From Apostichopus japonicus (taxonomy: Eukaryota > Echinodermata > Holothuroidea > Aspidochirotida > Stichopodidae), in the NCBI RefSeq assembly GCF_037975245.1, contig NC_092578.1, positions 16,622,821-16,686,820 on the forward strand: DNA of 64,000 nucleotides, read 5' to 3'. The first letter of the stretch is position 1. Every line of letters begins with the position of its first letter. A model generated the notes under the pieces. That model searched no databases and was not told the DNA's origin. It saw nothing but the letters and a program-made list of their open reading frames with translations. Below are positions 31,632 to 50,100 of this stretch, in pieces. The position numbers and the translations under genes were made by a program.

Positions 31632-32751
31632 AATTTGCTTACATTGCTGGAAGCTGTTTCTACTAACAGGTAAATTGAAATAAGCCAGGGCAGTCGAGGA
31701 TATTCCCGGGACAATATATAAAATCCGGGGGAAACTTTTAATTCACGACGGTACATGTCCCCGGAAATCAGGGTCGTTGGTCACCTTATCTTTGATACTT
31801 TGTTCAATGTTCGAAAGTGTCGGTGCGTCTATTATGCTCAGAATCTTCAATTTTCTTGAATTATTTTGATTTGGGGACAAAACAAATTGAGAAGGGTTTT
31901 GGGTAATTACCTTACCGAAATCCCAGATCTGGGCCAGATATAAGAATCCGGATCTGAGCCAATCTGGATTATCAATCTGGGCCAGATCTGCTCCAGATCT
32001 GGAATTTATATCTGGCCATGCAGATATAAAATTGGGCAGATATAACTTGATATGAAATGAAGTTTTATATGGCCCATATAAAATTTTATCTGGTAAAAAT
32101 GTATTGCATCCATATAGCTGGGCCAGATAAATCTTTATCTGGATTGACTGTTTATCCAGTTATATCTAGCTTTATATGGCCATATAAATATTTATCTGTA
32201 TACCTGGAATAAATGTAGATCAGCGGGTTATGTCGATCAAATACTGGGAAATAAGTAGCCAAAACTGGACTAGCATTGACAGAGTAACTTTCCAGCTTGA
32301 GCTTTCCAGCTTGTAGTACTACATTGACTGTATAAGACTCAAGGTTTAGATTATATTATGTAAGTTGTAGTTAATCTCCCGGAAAATAAACACATAATAA
32401 ATCATCAATTTCTGAATATCATGTCTTAGCTGGAAAACTACTGCAGTCTGTAGAGTTCCGCTTTTCTCAGAACTGAATTGTGAGTGCAGGAGCAACATAC
32501 TAATGTTTCTTTCCACTGCGTGGTTGGTTGTTTCGTGTTTTTGAAGTTCTCAAACGAAGCAAAAATGTTGTAACTTCTTCCTAACGAGAAAAAGCAGTTT
32601 CCAATAGATTTTATGAATCTTGACGTTCAATCACAAAGCAAACCGTATCTATATCTGGTTATTACCTATGTTGGCCTACCTGTGCTGTTAGTGACCCTTA
32701 TGGCAAGCCAAACGCCTGATTTATTGGAAATTTGACTCATCATAGATCTTA

Positions 32752-32759
32752 TTACGTCA
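32752..32759 (+). promoter_or_regulatory. CRE/ATF-like site TTACGTCA upstream of gene B
   Basis: Copy of the gene A site at the same distance from the start. Motif match only. Confidence 0.3.
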
Positions 32760-32887
32760 TCGCATGACCTTCAGAATTTACAAACCAGAGACTGTACGAA
32801 CTGCTGGTACTACGTCAACATTGAACCGAAGATTTGTTAGTTGCAACGTATGAATGATACCATATCAGTACACACTTATAACTGAAA

Positions 32888-37698
<4,811 letters not shown>

Positions 37699-37822
37699 CT
37701 CCACACAGGCTCTCATCAGATAGTGGATGTAGAATATGGAATACAAGAAAGAATCGGTAGATGATACTTTAACACGATTCAATTGGTAGATCATTAATCA
37801 TGGTTAAATTATTCCTGTTTTG

Positions 37823-37828
37823 AATAAA
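37823..37828 (+). terminator. Gene B poly(A) signal AATAAA
   Basis: About 125 bp after the stop, in the same place as in gene A. Confidence 0.7.
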
Positions 37829-38014
37829 GCATATAAGATAAACCTAGTCATCTCCTTTCCATATTTGTGATTTTTCGGAAGTAAACCAAAAAAGTCTTAT
37901 CAGTTTTCCTGATATTTGAAGAAACTTTGGTCCTAGAGTTTCTTAAGTTTTCTTTATCATATGTCATATAATGTGTCTAGAATTTTCCAAAACTATGGTA
38001 TTTACTTCTTTGTT

Positions 38015-38017
<3 letters not shown>

Positions 38018-38060
<43 letters not shown>

Positions 38061-38064
38061 TAGC
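38018..38064. repeat. (TA)n microsatellite downstream of gene B
   Basis: About 45 bp. It is the shorter allele of the unit 1 tract at 28519. Confidence 0.95.
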
Positions 38065-40210
38065 TAGTTATCATAGTATGAGATTTCCTTTTACCCCCAG
38101 AAATTTCCATCTCTGAAAATGAGAATTGATAGAGTGGGCAGACAGATTGCAATACATAAGTATTCTGGCTCTAGTTCTAGTGATCTTGTACTCTTCTGAA
38201 ATTACCGTCAGTAGGTTTCAAATTGCTTCTTAGTGATTCATTTGTCTTGACATAGAAGAGATTCTCGTAGTCTCGTGGATTGGATGGAATAATGAACAAT
38301 AGTGCAGAGCTTTATATAGACCATTTCCTATTTCTAATTAAGAAGTAACACTAGACTCCAGACATTAATTTGTTGTTCGTCTGATGAAAGGAATCTCTTC
38401 TTAACGTCCTTTCTAAGTTCTGATGTACCGTTTCTTCTTGAAAGTGAGAGAGAGAGATTTCAAGTTTAATACTGTCATAGAATAGGATGCCTGCCTTACT
38501 TTTGAAGAAGAAACCTAAGCTTCTTTATATGGTCTGATTTTTTTTTGGTCATAAATCTTGCTTTGATCTTTTGAGGCTTACATTTAGTGATGTTCTGGTT
38601 GCAATAGGTTATTTGGTTCATTACACTTGAGTTGGATTCAGAATACAGACTGCCATTGGTTTGTAATATGATTAGAAACGGCTTAAACATGTATTCAAAC
38701 TACAGATTAACATTTCACAGGGGAGTTTGTGCTGACAAAATGTTGCTTTATTTATGTTTCCTTGTGGTCGGGTCGGGAGTAGCAGGTGGGGCTGCATCCC
38801 TAGGCCAGGGCTGGAGAATATAGGTAAAAGGCTAATATATTCTCATACATTAAAGGAAAACTCAAACCGTTCAAATAGGAAACCTTGTGATAATATATGG
38901 GACCACTATGACTCTTAGAGCCTCTGTGGAGGATGGGTTCAGTGTTTAAGTTCAGTTGAACATCTGGCCGACAACTTTATATAAGATATAAAATATAATA
39001 GACTTTAAAAGTATATGCTAGTTAAGTATGAAATGGATAATGCAAAATGTAATTCAATAGTACCCCAGTTTCTATTTTATTACCCCCAAAAAATTAAACT
39101 ATCATAGTTGGACCAGTTTTGTATCATTGTTTCTTTCGTTCTTTTAACTCAGCAAAACCACGTTCTGCCATTAAATGCTATCTTGATCAAGAAACATTTT
39201 TAAAAATAATATTTATGAGAAGTACTTTAAGAATTTACTCTCACTGTATAGTATAACTTTCTTTTCTTTTTCTCTTTACTATAGCTGTATCACCTCTTTT
39301 TATTTCTTGAGAAATTTATCCATTATATTTCTAGTGAACTACATATTTTGATGTTGTTTAAAAATAAAATTTCTGGTGGAAATATATTTTCTCTTGGATG
39401 TTATTTCTTGAAATTTATATGAGCTTCTTAAGTTTAAAAAAGAAAATGTGTAACACTTGAATAGCTCATGGTAATTAAATGAACTGATCATTGAAAGTGA
39501 TGATAAAGTTGTGTAATATAATATTACTAATATTGTAACAGGATGGCCAGGATCCTATACTCCTGTAGCGATGATGTAGAGATTTGCCGCTAGGCATTAT
39601 ACAGCAACAAATTTATTATCATGACTCGTTCTATCTCGGTCTCCATTTCGCACATGATAACAGTGGAAAGAATAAACAATGGTTAAACTTCTAAAATAAA
39701 TTGCACTTTACCCTAAATCCGTTAGTAAAATGAGCCCAAAACAATACAAACTAATAACACAACTGTTCAGACGGTCCCAGAATGAGGATTTCCTAAGTAG
39801 ACAATAAAATAATACCGACTGCGCATGCGCAGAACATTACATGACAGACAGGGATTCCCCTAATTAGTATCTACTGCGCATGCTCAGACAATGTATAGCA
39901 ACATGCGCTCAACCGTATGTTCATGTTCATCCACAACCTTTGAATTGACTTTTATAACTTTCGAATTGACTTTTAATTCTGGGTAAGCACGTAATTTTGC
40001 ATCCAGGTCATTACACACATGTCATAAATTAACCTCTTAGCACCCTACCACTGGATTATCATAAGAATAACTAATGAAAAGGCTGAATTAATAATGAAAT
40101 ATCACAAACAATACAACGTTTTAGTGGCTACAAGTGCAGGCGACCATCGCTTCCTGGGGTCTACTAACATCAGGTCTGCTAATAGCGACGATTTACTTTA
40201 TCCTGATATT

Positions 40211-40443
40211 CAAGGGCGCAGGAACCGGGGAGGGGGGCAGTGAAAAATATGGGGGGTGGAAGTATCATTCCGACCCCCCCGCTCCGCAAGTCAGAAAACC
40301 CCATTTTCATTTCCAAATGCGAAAAAATATCATTTGGAGCACCAAATTGCATCTAAGGCCAGGTGAAAATGCACCCCTCCCCCAGGCGGGCCATCTGTCT
40401 TCAGGCCCCCCCCCCCACTCAAAAGTACCTTCCTACGCCACTG
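40211..40443. mobile_element. hAT-type MITE (CAGTGGCGTAGG ends)
   Basis: The 8-bp duplication CTGATATT is at 40203-40210 and 40444-40451. The left end is CAAGGGCGCAGGAACC and the right, on minus, CAGTGGCGTAGGAAGG. It is 233 bp and rich in G and C tracts. Unit 1 has the empty site near 30805. Confidence 0.88.
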
Positions 40444-40700
40444 CTGATATTTACTACAGTTGAGAGTAATTGACTCTGACTTACCATTAGTTAGAATAGT
40501 AACATGTTTTACATTTAATGATTAGTTTATTGTTTGTTTAATTACAATAAATATTCATAAACTTACCTGTAAAGTAGGAGACGGCGATAACGTAGAGATT
40601 TGTCTTTATGCGTTATACAGCAACAAAGTTATTACCGTCGCGCGCCCTCTAATAACAAATACATTATAGTATAGAAGTTGATCATAATAGTTTTTTTTTA

Positions 40701-41287
40701 ATGGCCGTTGCTATTCTTACAACTAGTTGTAACAATAATTTATAAACTATTCTTACGACAAAGGCGAATTCAAGTAAGTAAATAAAAAATAAAATTCAGT
40801 AAAATTCAATAAAATTTAAATAAATTCAGTAAAGTAAATAAAGCAACTGCGCATATCGTCAGGCGCGTAGCCAAGGGGGGGGGGGGGGGGCGAAGGGGGC
40901 AGCCGTCCCCCCTTGAGCATATTTTTAAAAATTTTTTTTAATGTTTTTATGATATCGCTAGTATTTTCAAAAGAGAAAATGCTAAGATGCAACCAACAAG
41001 GCCTGGGAAGTGCCATTTCCAGCGATCTGGGAGGCATTTTCAGCCAAAATTTATTGTACGCTTCGCGCCAACCATGGTGGTGCTACGCTACAGTTTCGCC
41101 CCTCCCTTGGCAAATTCCTGGCTACGCGCCTGCATGTAGTAGGGGTAACCCTAATCCTAAACCTCAATCCTAACCTTAAACCTAACCGGAAATAATTGTT
41201 ACTCCTCGTCATAAAAATAGTACTCCTGGTCATAAAAATAGCAACTGCGCATGCGTAGTCGGAAATCTAGTCGTAAGAATAGCCACT
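40701..41287. mobile_element. TIR element with telomere-like core, copy 1
   Basis: Ends read TTGCTATTCTTACAACTAG (left) and, on minus, GTGGCTATTCTTACGACTAG (right). Inside are CCCTAA-like repeats (41143-41186) and GCAACTGCGCATGCGTAG. The hAT-type MITE at 40860-41132 is nested in it. It is absent from unit 1. The outer duplication was not resolved. Confidence 0.72.
40860..41132. mobile_element. hAT-type MITE (CAGGCGCGTAGCCA ends), nested
   Basis: Perfect 14-bp inverted ends CAGGCGCGTAGCCA. Flanks CATATCGT and CATGTAGT form a decayed 8-bp duplication. The related element at 42139 shows the empty site GCGCATGTAGTAGG at about 42236-42249. Confidence 0.87.
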
Positions 41288-42138
41288 TTGTTATTTTACA
41301 GGAGGGGTGATAAATCAACCCCATTACAGTTTAATGTTTAATTGACTATACATGACTCAATGTTTAAATTATTTAAGTTTTCTGTCAGAAAATATACACA
41401 GAAAAATCATCAATTTTTGAGTTGGATGTCATGTCTTAGATGGAAAACTACTGCAGGGTGTAGAGTTCCGCATTTCTCAGAACTGAATTGCGAGTGCAGG
41501 AGCAACATATACTTATGTTTTTTGTCTTCACCTGGTTGATTGCTTCGTGTTCTTTAAGTTATCCAACAAAGCGAAAAAACTTCTTTCTAACGAGAAAAAA
41601 AGCATTTTCCAATAGATTTTATGAATGGCGTTCAATCACCAGGCAAACTGTATCTATATCTGGCTATTACGTATGTACCTATGATATATCAGTGACTCTT
41701 ATGGTAATAAGCCAAATGCCGGATGTATTTGAATCTCAAATTGATATTTAGATATCAAGAAGCTTAGGGAAACAATATTTGAAATATCTGGAATTGAATT
41801 CGAGATTTTTGAATTTGATATTATTTATATCTGGAAATGTATTAAAAATTTTCGTCACTTGTAAGCAAACCGCTTCACTCAGTAGTAAACAATTTTCGTT
41901 CGCTGCCCCTGGGAGGCCTAAATTGCCTCAATTGACCCAAGTTTTGCACCACATGTACGTCCATACAACATGCAAGCCACACTGCAAACCAGATCCTGAT
42001 TGATAACAGGTCAAAAAAAAAGATGTTCTCCTACTGCTTTTTGGCACTTTTCTAGAACATTCGGGCGCATTGATATAGACGCTAACAGGGGTATGCCACC
42101 TTGAACCTTTTGTTGGCTACAATTTATATTTATAACAA

Positions 42139-44013
42139 GGCCGTGGCTATTCTTACGACTAGTCATAACAATTATTTATAAATTATTCTTACGACAAAGG
42201 CGAATTCAAGCGCAGTAAAGTAAATAAAGCAACTGCGCATGTAGTAGGGGTAACCCTAACTTTAACCCTAAACCCCAATCCTAACCCTAACACTAACCCT
42301 AACCGGAAATTATTATTATTCCTGGTCGCGAGATTTTTTTTTCCCAGCGCGGTAAAGGCCATCATTTGCATACCTCGCTTCTCATTGGCTGGGGTCCGTA
42401 TACATAAGATTCATTGCAATATCAACTAGCAGCTGATGCACTGAATCGTTCATCACATACCACATTTCACAAGGCCACTTTGCTACACTCAAAAAAGAAA
42501 ACAGTCTAGCAGCAGATTGTACAATGGTACGCGTTTGAGTAGAGTTATTTTATTTGTCGGTGTGTTATGCCACGGGTGTAGAGGGTCTGTGGTTATGTAT
42601 CGCACAACTCTGTTGCTGTAAATTAAAAGAAGTTAAATCAAACCGGAACAGTTTGAAGATGATACAAAAAAAGCACCATATAATATAAACGTAAGACAAT
42701 TTCTGTGTTCAATAACTGTAATCCACAGTGGCAGTGGTACTACTAACATGCATGAATAAATACTAGGCCTAGATTTCGTAGTATAGTATCTGAAAACCGT
42801 GCCAAAGGGTCATAATAAACCGTTTCAAAGAGTCATGAATTTGAAATTCAAATCAACGTCTATGCTCAGAATTAAGAGTCTATCAGTTTAAAGATTAAAA
42901 GCATCCCAAGTTAATAGTCAACCAGAAACGGTCAAGCTGTCCAATGTTTTTAAACAGTTTTGAAGCAATCAAACGACTGGTACTTATCTGCGTATATTGC
43001 CCATCGCAGTACCATGTGCAGCAAGTTTCACCATCACTTCGAAGCTTCACCCTCGTCAAAACTAACTAATTCGATATATTGGCTGTTCAGTTTTGGATCA
43101 TCAACCTAAGTAACCATTATCTTCAAAGAAGGACAGTCATCTACAATGAGACGTGTACACTCACAGTCCATGGTCGCAGTATTGTTTTACGAACTTATGG
43201 ATGTAAATGTACACAAACAAGTCCGCGCAAAAGCAAATAAAAAACATTTTAACAAATTTTTTAACAACGTTGTCTCAACACAGTGGCCAGCTCATACAGT
43301 ACGTGTATGCGAATCACGACCAGTGTTACCAGCGACAGTTGACAAAAAAACGCTAGATTTGCGAAAATAAAACCCTAGAAAACGCTAAATGGTAGTTTCC
43401 CTAACATTCGTGCTGTTTGGAGTCAATTTAGCACAGATTCGTAGGATGAATGGTCACCGATCACAAAATAGATTTTGAATAGTTGATTTGAGTGAAAGTC
43501 TGACCCAGAAAATTTGAAAAAAATATGGAAATTTTCGGTAGGAAATTCCGAAGATTGGGCAAAAATACTCAAAATAAATTTAGATAGGTCTCCAAGTAAG
43601 AATTTTTTCTAAAAAATCTGAAAAGTGGTCAATTTTTGGTAAATTTAACTAGTTTTAGGCAAAAAACGGTAGAATTACCAAAATTAGAAAAAACGTGCGC
43701 TAGAACCCCACAAATGACTAAAAACGCTAGATCTAGTGTAAAAACGCTAACTCTGGTAACACTGATCACGACCCACTGCTTGCACGTGTATGTTCATGTA
43801 CATACACACACGCATAGCGTAAGCAAGAACTTCCCAGCATCAACAGTGCAAGACTGCAGCCAATGAGAAGCGAGGTATGCAAATGATGGCCTTTACCGCG
43901 CTGGGGAAAAAATCTCGCTTCCTGGTCGTAAAAAATAGTACTCGTCATAAAGATAGCAACTGCGCATGCGTAATCGGAAATTATTCTTACAAACAGTTGT
44001 AAGAATAGCCACT
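42139..44013. mobile_element. TIR element with telomere-like core, copy 2
   Basis: Same family as 40701-41287: left GTGGCTATTCTTACGACTAG, right on minus GTGGCTATTCTTACAACTG. CCCTAA-like repeats lie at 42248-42303. It is interrupted by the 1.6-kb element at 42328. Confidence 0.72.
42328..43918. mobile_element. 1.6-kb non-autonomous element, about 63-bp TIRs and 9-bp target duplication
   Basis: TIRs 42328-42391 and 43857-43918 start GCGAGATTTTTT and include AGCGCGGTAAAGGCCATCAT, then TTGCATACCTCGCTTCTCAT and TGGCTG. They are nearly identical apart from a T/C-run difference. TTCCTGGTC flanks it at 42319-42327 and 43919-43927. The interior has no transposase; its 74-codon frame at 43146 is unremarkable. 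Long TIRs and 9-bp duplication suggest a Mutator-like MITE. Confidence 0.88.
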
Positions 44014-44173
44014 TGTATGTATATTTATGTATATATGATATTTCCGCAAGCAGGAACTCACGAAAGAAGCCATGGAGGCTTGTAGACACGCAAGCTGACC
44101 GAAGCCAATCTCTCGGCACACATCCATTTAACTTTGTTATAACAACACATCAGTACTAACTTGAAACTTGAAA

Positions 44174-44189
44174 ATGCAGAACCAGTACG
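44174..44189 (+). CDS. Gene C exon 1 (16 nt)
   Basis: ATG CAG AAC CAG TAC G with donor GTAATG: MQNQY plus one base. Confidence 0.8.
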
Positions 44190-47100
44190 GTAATGTCCTT
44201 TTAATCTTTTTTACAATTTAGGTTGAAGTATTTTATTGCAGGCATAGACTTAGAGTTAGCTTTGAGTTTTACCTCTTTACTCAATGTGTAAAAGTAAGAG
44301 GGCCTGGACGTTTCGATCGTAGCAAGATCTTCAGAGGCAATGTCATAGACGTAATTATGTTACAGTCGGCCGAACGTTAGTCTAGTGTAGCATGGTGGGC
44401 TCATAGTCATACTTGACGATGAACGATATCTATCAACGAAAAATCGAAACCACTGAACTGTATTGTTTTTCATATGTGTTGTACCTCAGACATGTTATGA
44501 TCTCAAAATAATTATTGTTCTGTGCCTAGGCTACGCAACGCACAGTTGATCAGAATTTGACCACAAAATGTCCGCCATGTCAAGTTCTTTCTTACTCCTA
44601 GGCTACCCTGGCCTAAATTGACACATTATTTGATAAGCTAACTGTAGTGTAGGCCTAAGTATACATCAATTGACGTTGAATGCTGTTTACAATCCAATTT
44701 CATACTTGATGTGTAGAAGTACCACATTGAGTACAAGAAGCCTATTGTTTTAGATGGAGGTCAAAGGTCATTCGGGGTCAGATTGTGAAAACCTTGTAAA
44801 CACAATATTTCAAGAAGGGAAGGTCACCCCAATTTCATATTTGATGTGTAGAAGTACCACATTGAGTGCAATGAGCCTATTGATTTAGGTGGAGTTCAAA
44901 GGTCATTTGAGGTCAGCAGGGGTCAAATTGTGAAAACCTTGTAAACACAATATTTCAAGAAGGGAAGGTCAGCCCAATTTCATATTTGATGTTTAGAAGT
45001 ACCACATGTAGTACAAGAAGCCTATTGTTTTAGGTGGAGGTCAAAGGTCATTTGGTGTCAGATTGTGAAAACCTTGTAAACACAATATTTCAAGAAGGGA
45101 AGGTCAGCCCAATTTCATATTTGATGTGTAGAAGTACCACATGGAGTACAAGAAGCCTATTGTTTTGGTGGAAGCCAAATGTCATTTGTGGTAACCAAGG
45201 ATCAAATTGTGAAAACCTTGTAAACATGTATACCCTCACTATACATTACGTCAGATTCATTTAAAATAAGTGGTTTCTTTTTATTAACTTAATAGATCAA
45301 TTAAACACAATGCCATTCACATGCTGGTTCTGTGTTTGTTAGCAAATGGTAGTAGTAGGAAGCATTGTGAGATGACTGTTAACCAAAGTATTAGCAGCAG
45401 CCAACTCTGACATATATGTATAATCACCAATGATGTCTTTTGAATAGTTTTGATTTAAGAAGATATGGATTTGTTAAGCAGATTTGACCAGTATAATTAT
45501 GATTTACTGTATTGTGAAGCTCATCATATATCATTTTGAAAGCAAATTTGTGGAAACAAACAAATAATCCGTTGTTGTTTGTAAGTTCTATTTCTGTGAT
45601 ATTACATCATAAAACCTCATGGACCAAAACTGCATAATATGACATTTAGACGGTTGTGAAAGATAAATGTACTCTACCTTTAAATTCCAGTTGAAAAGTC
45701 TGAGTTTGATCAGTGTAGCCACCTTCTTACCTCATATTCCTTTGTTTAGTATGTAACCTTAAATTTACACAACAGTACTCTATCTACTTAACATCTGTGT
45801 GTATGCCTCATAAAGATCCTGTAGCTTTGTTGGATGTTATTTGAACAAATGAATGTTTTTTTCCCCTCCTTTTTTTCCCCTAGCCAATGAAGCAGAGGTT
45901 CATTTGCTTGATGACCAAGAACCCTATCACGATGATCCTCCACAGTACGATACTGAGGTAAATAGAAAAAAGTTGTCTAATATTTTCAATCCATTCTTGC
46001 TATGTAAATATAGAATTTATTCCAGCCTTATTTCCATGGTTTTATGACACTCAGGCCACCAAAAGCAAATTTGATGTTGCACCCCTCATGTTTGATATCA
46101 TTCCTTGCCCTATATCACACCCTCCCAGTAGCGGAGCGTCCATACAGTCAGGGGGGCGGATGCCCCCCCTGATGGACTCAAATGGACTGCTGGCGCCCTT
46201 TTCAGCTCTTTACCACGTTTTAATTATTCGCCATCATTGACTTTTTTATTGCGCTCTCATCTACCTATTGACATTTGTCACATTTTGTTGGTGTAATTTG
46301 GCGATGACAACTATTTATTCTTCGTTTATCTGCAAATTAGCCAGGCCCGGAAAGGGTCATTTCTGGAGATCTAGGGAGTATCTTTACTCAAAAAATTTCT
46401 GTACTCTACGCGTCAACCTGTGGTGGCGCTCCGCTTAGATAGTGTCGAAAGCACCCCTACAGACCATTCTCGCGCCCCTCCTGACCAATACCCTTAGCCC
46501 TGCCATCGCACCCTCCCCTTAACAATAACAATTAGTTGTTGACATCTTTTGTTAAAGTTGATTATTTCACAGATACGACCCAATTGTATCAGGTAAAATC
46601 GTACAGAGAATAGAGGTCTACATCTGGTAGCAAATTGTAACCAATATGACCCTTACAGGTATTCTATCAGTTAATCTTGTCTCAATTGATGTATTCCCCA
46701 ATTAAAAAATAAATAGATGCCGTCCTCTGCTTATAGAGGCAATGTCAGATTCATTCCTTTAATGTGGCATACTAATCCTTAGCTATAAACAGGATATGGA
46801 TCTGGATACCATTACCGCAAAGTTTTCATGTGTCCGAGATTTCAATCCATCAATCTCAGTTCTGCGTATCCTATAGGCATACTGTACTGTGTGCTTTGTG
46901 CGAGCAATTTTTCCGCTTGTTCACAATGGTGCTAGCTGTATGCAAATTTTCGATTGGCTATGAGCCAATGTATTTGTCCGAGTAAAACAAATCCTCCATG
47001 CGACAGGGGCAAGCACTGGTATGTCGTTAGACAGCTGCTACAGACCGAGGGATCTGTAGCACTTGAAATATTCGCATCGCTACTTTGTGATAAATTGCTC

Positions 47101-50100
47101 TCGTCCATTACATTTAAAGTACCTTTTTGATAGATAAATAGTAATAGATTAAGTGTGCGTACTTATTTAGTTTTGTTGCTTGCGATCCACATGAAAAAAT
47201 CAACCTAATACTGCATGATAAATAATCAGCAAAGTTTGGATATATGATTAATTTATGGTAGCCCATCAATGTGTGTACAACATCATGTAACAATACTGAA
47301 TTACCTAACTATAGCGTAAGCAGTACCTGATAGGTCCATAGCCCGGGCATTGTTCCAAATCAGGAATGCAGGAACTGATACCCAAATAAGGCTAGGGGTC
47401 GCCATGCCTCCTTCGTGAACCTTTCCATGATAAGTATAGTAGCTTTACATTCGAAAGAAACTTTGACAAAACTTCAAAGACCCTATAACTTTCCCTGCAT
47501 TGCAAACATATGTACCACTGCCCTATCTCCATCTGCCACTGGAGTTATCATGAGAGCACCAAATGAAACTGTTTTTATCACCTACTGTAATAGCTGCAAG
47601 TAAGAGTACCTCGTCAACACTCCATGACATGACATTATATGTTAGGTTAAATTGATCTCACACACAGTGGTGTACGTCAGTTTTTCTTCTTGAATATGCA
47701 CATGCAGTTTGTACCTCAATGTTTACTGTTACATTTCTGTGCTGTGCATTTCTGTTGCATTAATTAAAATCAGAATTTTAAGAGTTGAAATTCTTAGATG
47801 ACCTGAAGCCTTTTCTTTTCAATTTATTAGGTTGTAAAATACTTGAATATTCATATAGCAGCTACCTGATAATAAAACCTAGTTATGTTTAAGGAGGAAA
47901 GAAGAAGTGATTATATATTACCCAAGGCATAAACTTCACACTTGAGCAAGTTGTTGTTTGTATGATGAAAATGGAGTGTACAGGAGTTTCAATCTTCAAT
48001 AGTAAACAACAAACATGCCACAGAACCATTTTTAATTCTTGATGGACTCCTGGCATCACCTTGAACCTTGACCGATGCAACTAATTGTGTGTATGCATGT
48101 TATTCCTTCATCTATTATATTATAGTGTAGAAACCATTCATTTGGTTGCCATGTTTGTGTACATAGCTATAATGTAATTTATTGGTCAATATAGCTGTTT
48201 CAAACTGAAAACTTGAGCACCAAAGCTCAATTTGACATTTTTTTCATTCATAAATTTTTTTCATTCACTCAAAAAAAATAATTTAATTTCATTTCATTTC
48301 ATTCATTCATAAAAGAAGTTTGGCCTAGGCTTGGCTACAGCAGTAAGTAGGCCTAGCATGGATGTATTGAACAACAAGGAAGCCTACAGTAGACCAAACA
48401 CTTCGGCAGGTAAACAGTATACTGTAACCAAATAGTAAATATATATATAACAAATTAGCATAATTTGCTACGCGTAAATGTCAATTGGAAGCAGCATTGG
48501 TCATTGTGTCGTACCCCGATCTTTGTTCAAGTAGATCGTTTTTGGAGACCCAGTCCACATAGCACCAGCTCAAGTACACTTTTAATGCCTACATTTCTCT
48601 GTCCCTTTTTCGCTCACTGCTTTTGGCATCGGACCCACAGTAAAGCAACCTGGGCCTTCCACTGGCCGACCCGCATTTAGTGACCGGATACGGCCCTTTC
48701 TTTGCAGAACACTCAGATATGCTTATGATATGCTGAAATTCATTAAGACCATACAAAGTATATGATCGACAGGATTGATCCCGAATGAAAGACAGCCAGG
48801 CCAAACATTTACGATGGTATCAATGTAACGAGCAGTACCATCCTCCTTGCAAGTATTGCAACGTACACAGCGCGACGACCGCAATAAACATGTACTTGTG
48901 TTATGCTTACACTGCATGAAACTGTGCTATACATTACTTACAATTACATACAAAGGATAAACACTGTACAATGGCAGTACATTACATATACCGTATCACG
49001 TGACCAAGTCAGAAAGTGGAGTAACGGTGTACCAGCGAAACCTATGAAATTGGCCCGCCCTCTAAAAATTTCCTAGCTGTGAGAATCCCTTTTAGAAATA
49101 GTATCCATTGAGTTGTGCAAAATGTTCTCAAGAATTGGGGACATAAGTACAACAAATAAGTATGGTTAGGTGGTATAGGTATATGTTGCAGAGTGTGCAT
49201 TGCACAGTACATTCTTGTTCTTGCCAATGACAAATTTGAGTCCAAAATTAAACTTTTGTTACATGATTCAGACAAAGTTCCTTCGTCGTTGGTTACATCT
49301 CTAGTTTTGAGAAATTATTAAACGATCAGTGGCCTATCGGTTCATGTGATTGGACTTCCTAGTCTAGTACTCAGGTTGTATAATCAGATTCTCTGAACTA
49401 AAGCACATTATCAATAGAAAAACATTAGTATGCGGACAATGAATCATTTATATAGTCATCAAGGTCAAATTGTTGTAAACGAAATTTCCCCTGTAATCTT
49501 TGCATTTTTCCTTTTGTTTTTTTTCTTTCCATAGCCCGAGGCTCTTCCAGCAATACAAAGGTTCACCCTAGAACGGAGATATCCCCCAAAGGACTATTTG
49601 GTTGAGGCTATCTTGGTGACCTTCTTCTGTTGCTGGCCGATTGGCATCGCCGCTATATTGATGTCATCCTATGTAAGTTAAGAAAGTAAGACATGATGGT
49701 ATAATATCGATTGGCTAATAGATGAATGGGTCACCAGAAGTCGTCATTGGCATAGTTGTGATTATCAAAGACATTGGACTTAAGCAGATAAGGCTCTAAA
49801 ATATGACTATGTGTACAATATATTTTGAGCTGTTACCTATACTGGATGCTCCAGAGTATGAGTAAAAATCAATGGGACCGGTGCAAGGATGGGTTACAGA
49901 TGGCTAGAATACTACTGTAAGCACAAGTATATAGACTGAGCAGTATAGTTACCAGGATTTTAAGAGTTGCATCCGCCTGACGCAACGTCTCTAAAATGTT
50001 TGCATCAGGCTCAGAAAAAGTTGTGTCACCACAGTCCCCCATGCAAGCATTCACTTTAAAATACCCTACAGGAATGCACAACTCTGTGTTATAATGATCC

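Larger units (their letters stand above)
39534..41328. mobile_element. Possible solo LTR, unit 2, with nested insertions
   Basis: Second copy of 30162-31088, starting TGTAACAGG and ending CATTACA. It is lengthened by the elements at 40211-40443 and 40701-41287. Fossil; tentative call. Confidence 0.3.

Noticed and set aside
48465-48917. Possible gene fragment on either strand in gene C intron 2
   Set aside because: Short frames on both strands and no family recognised.
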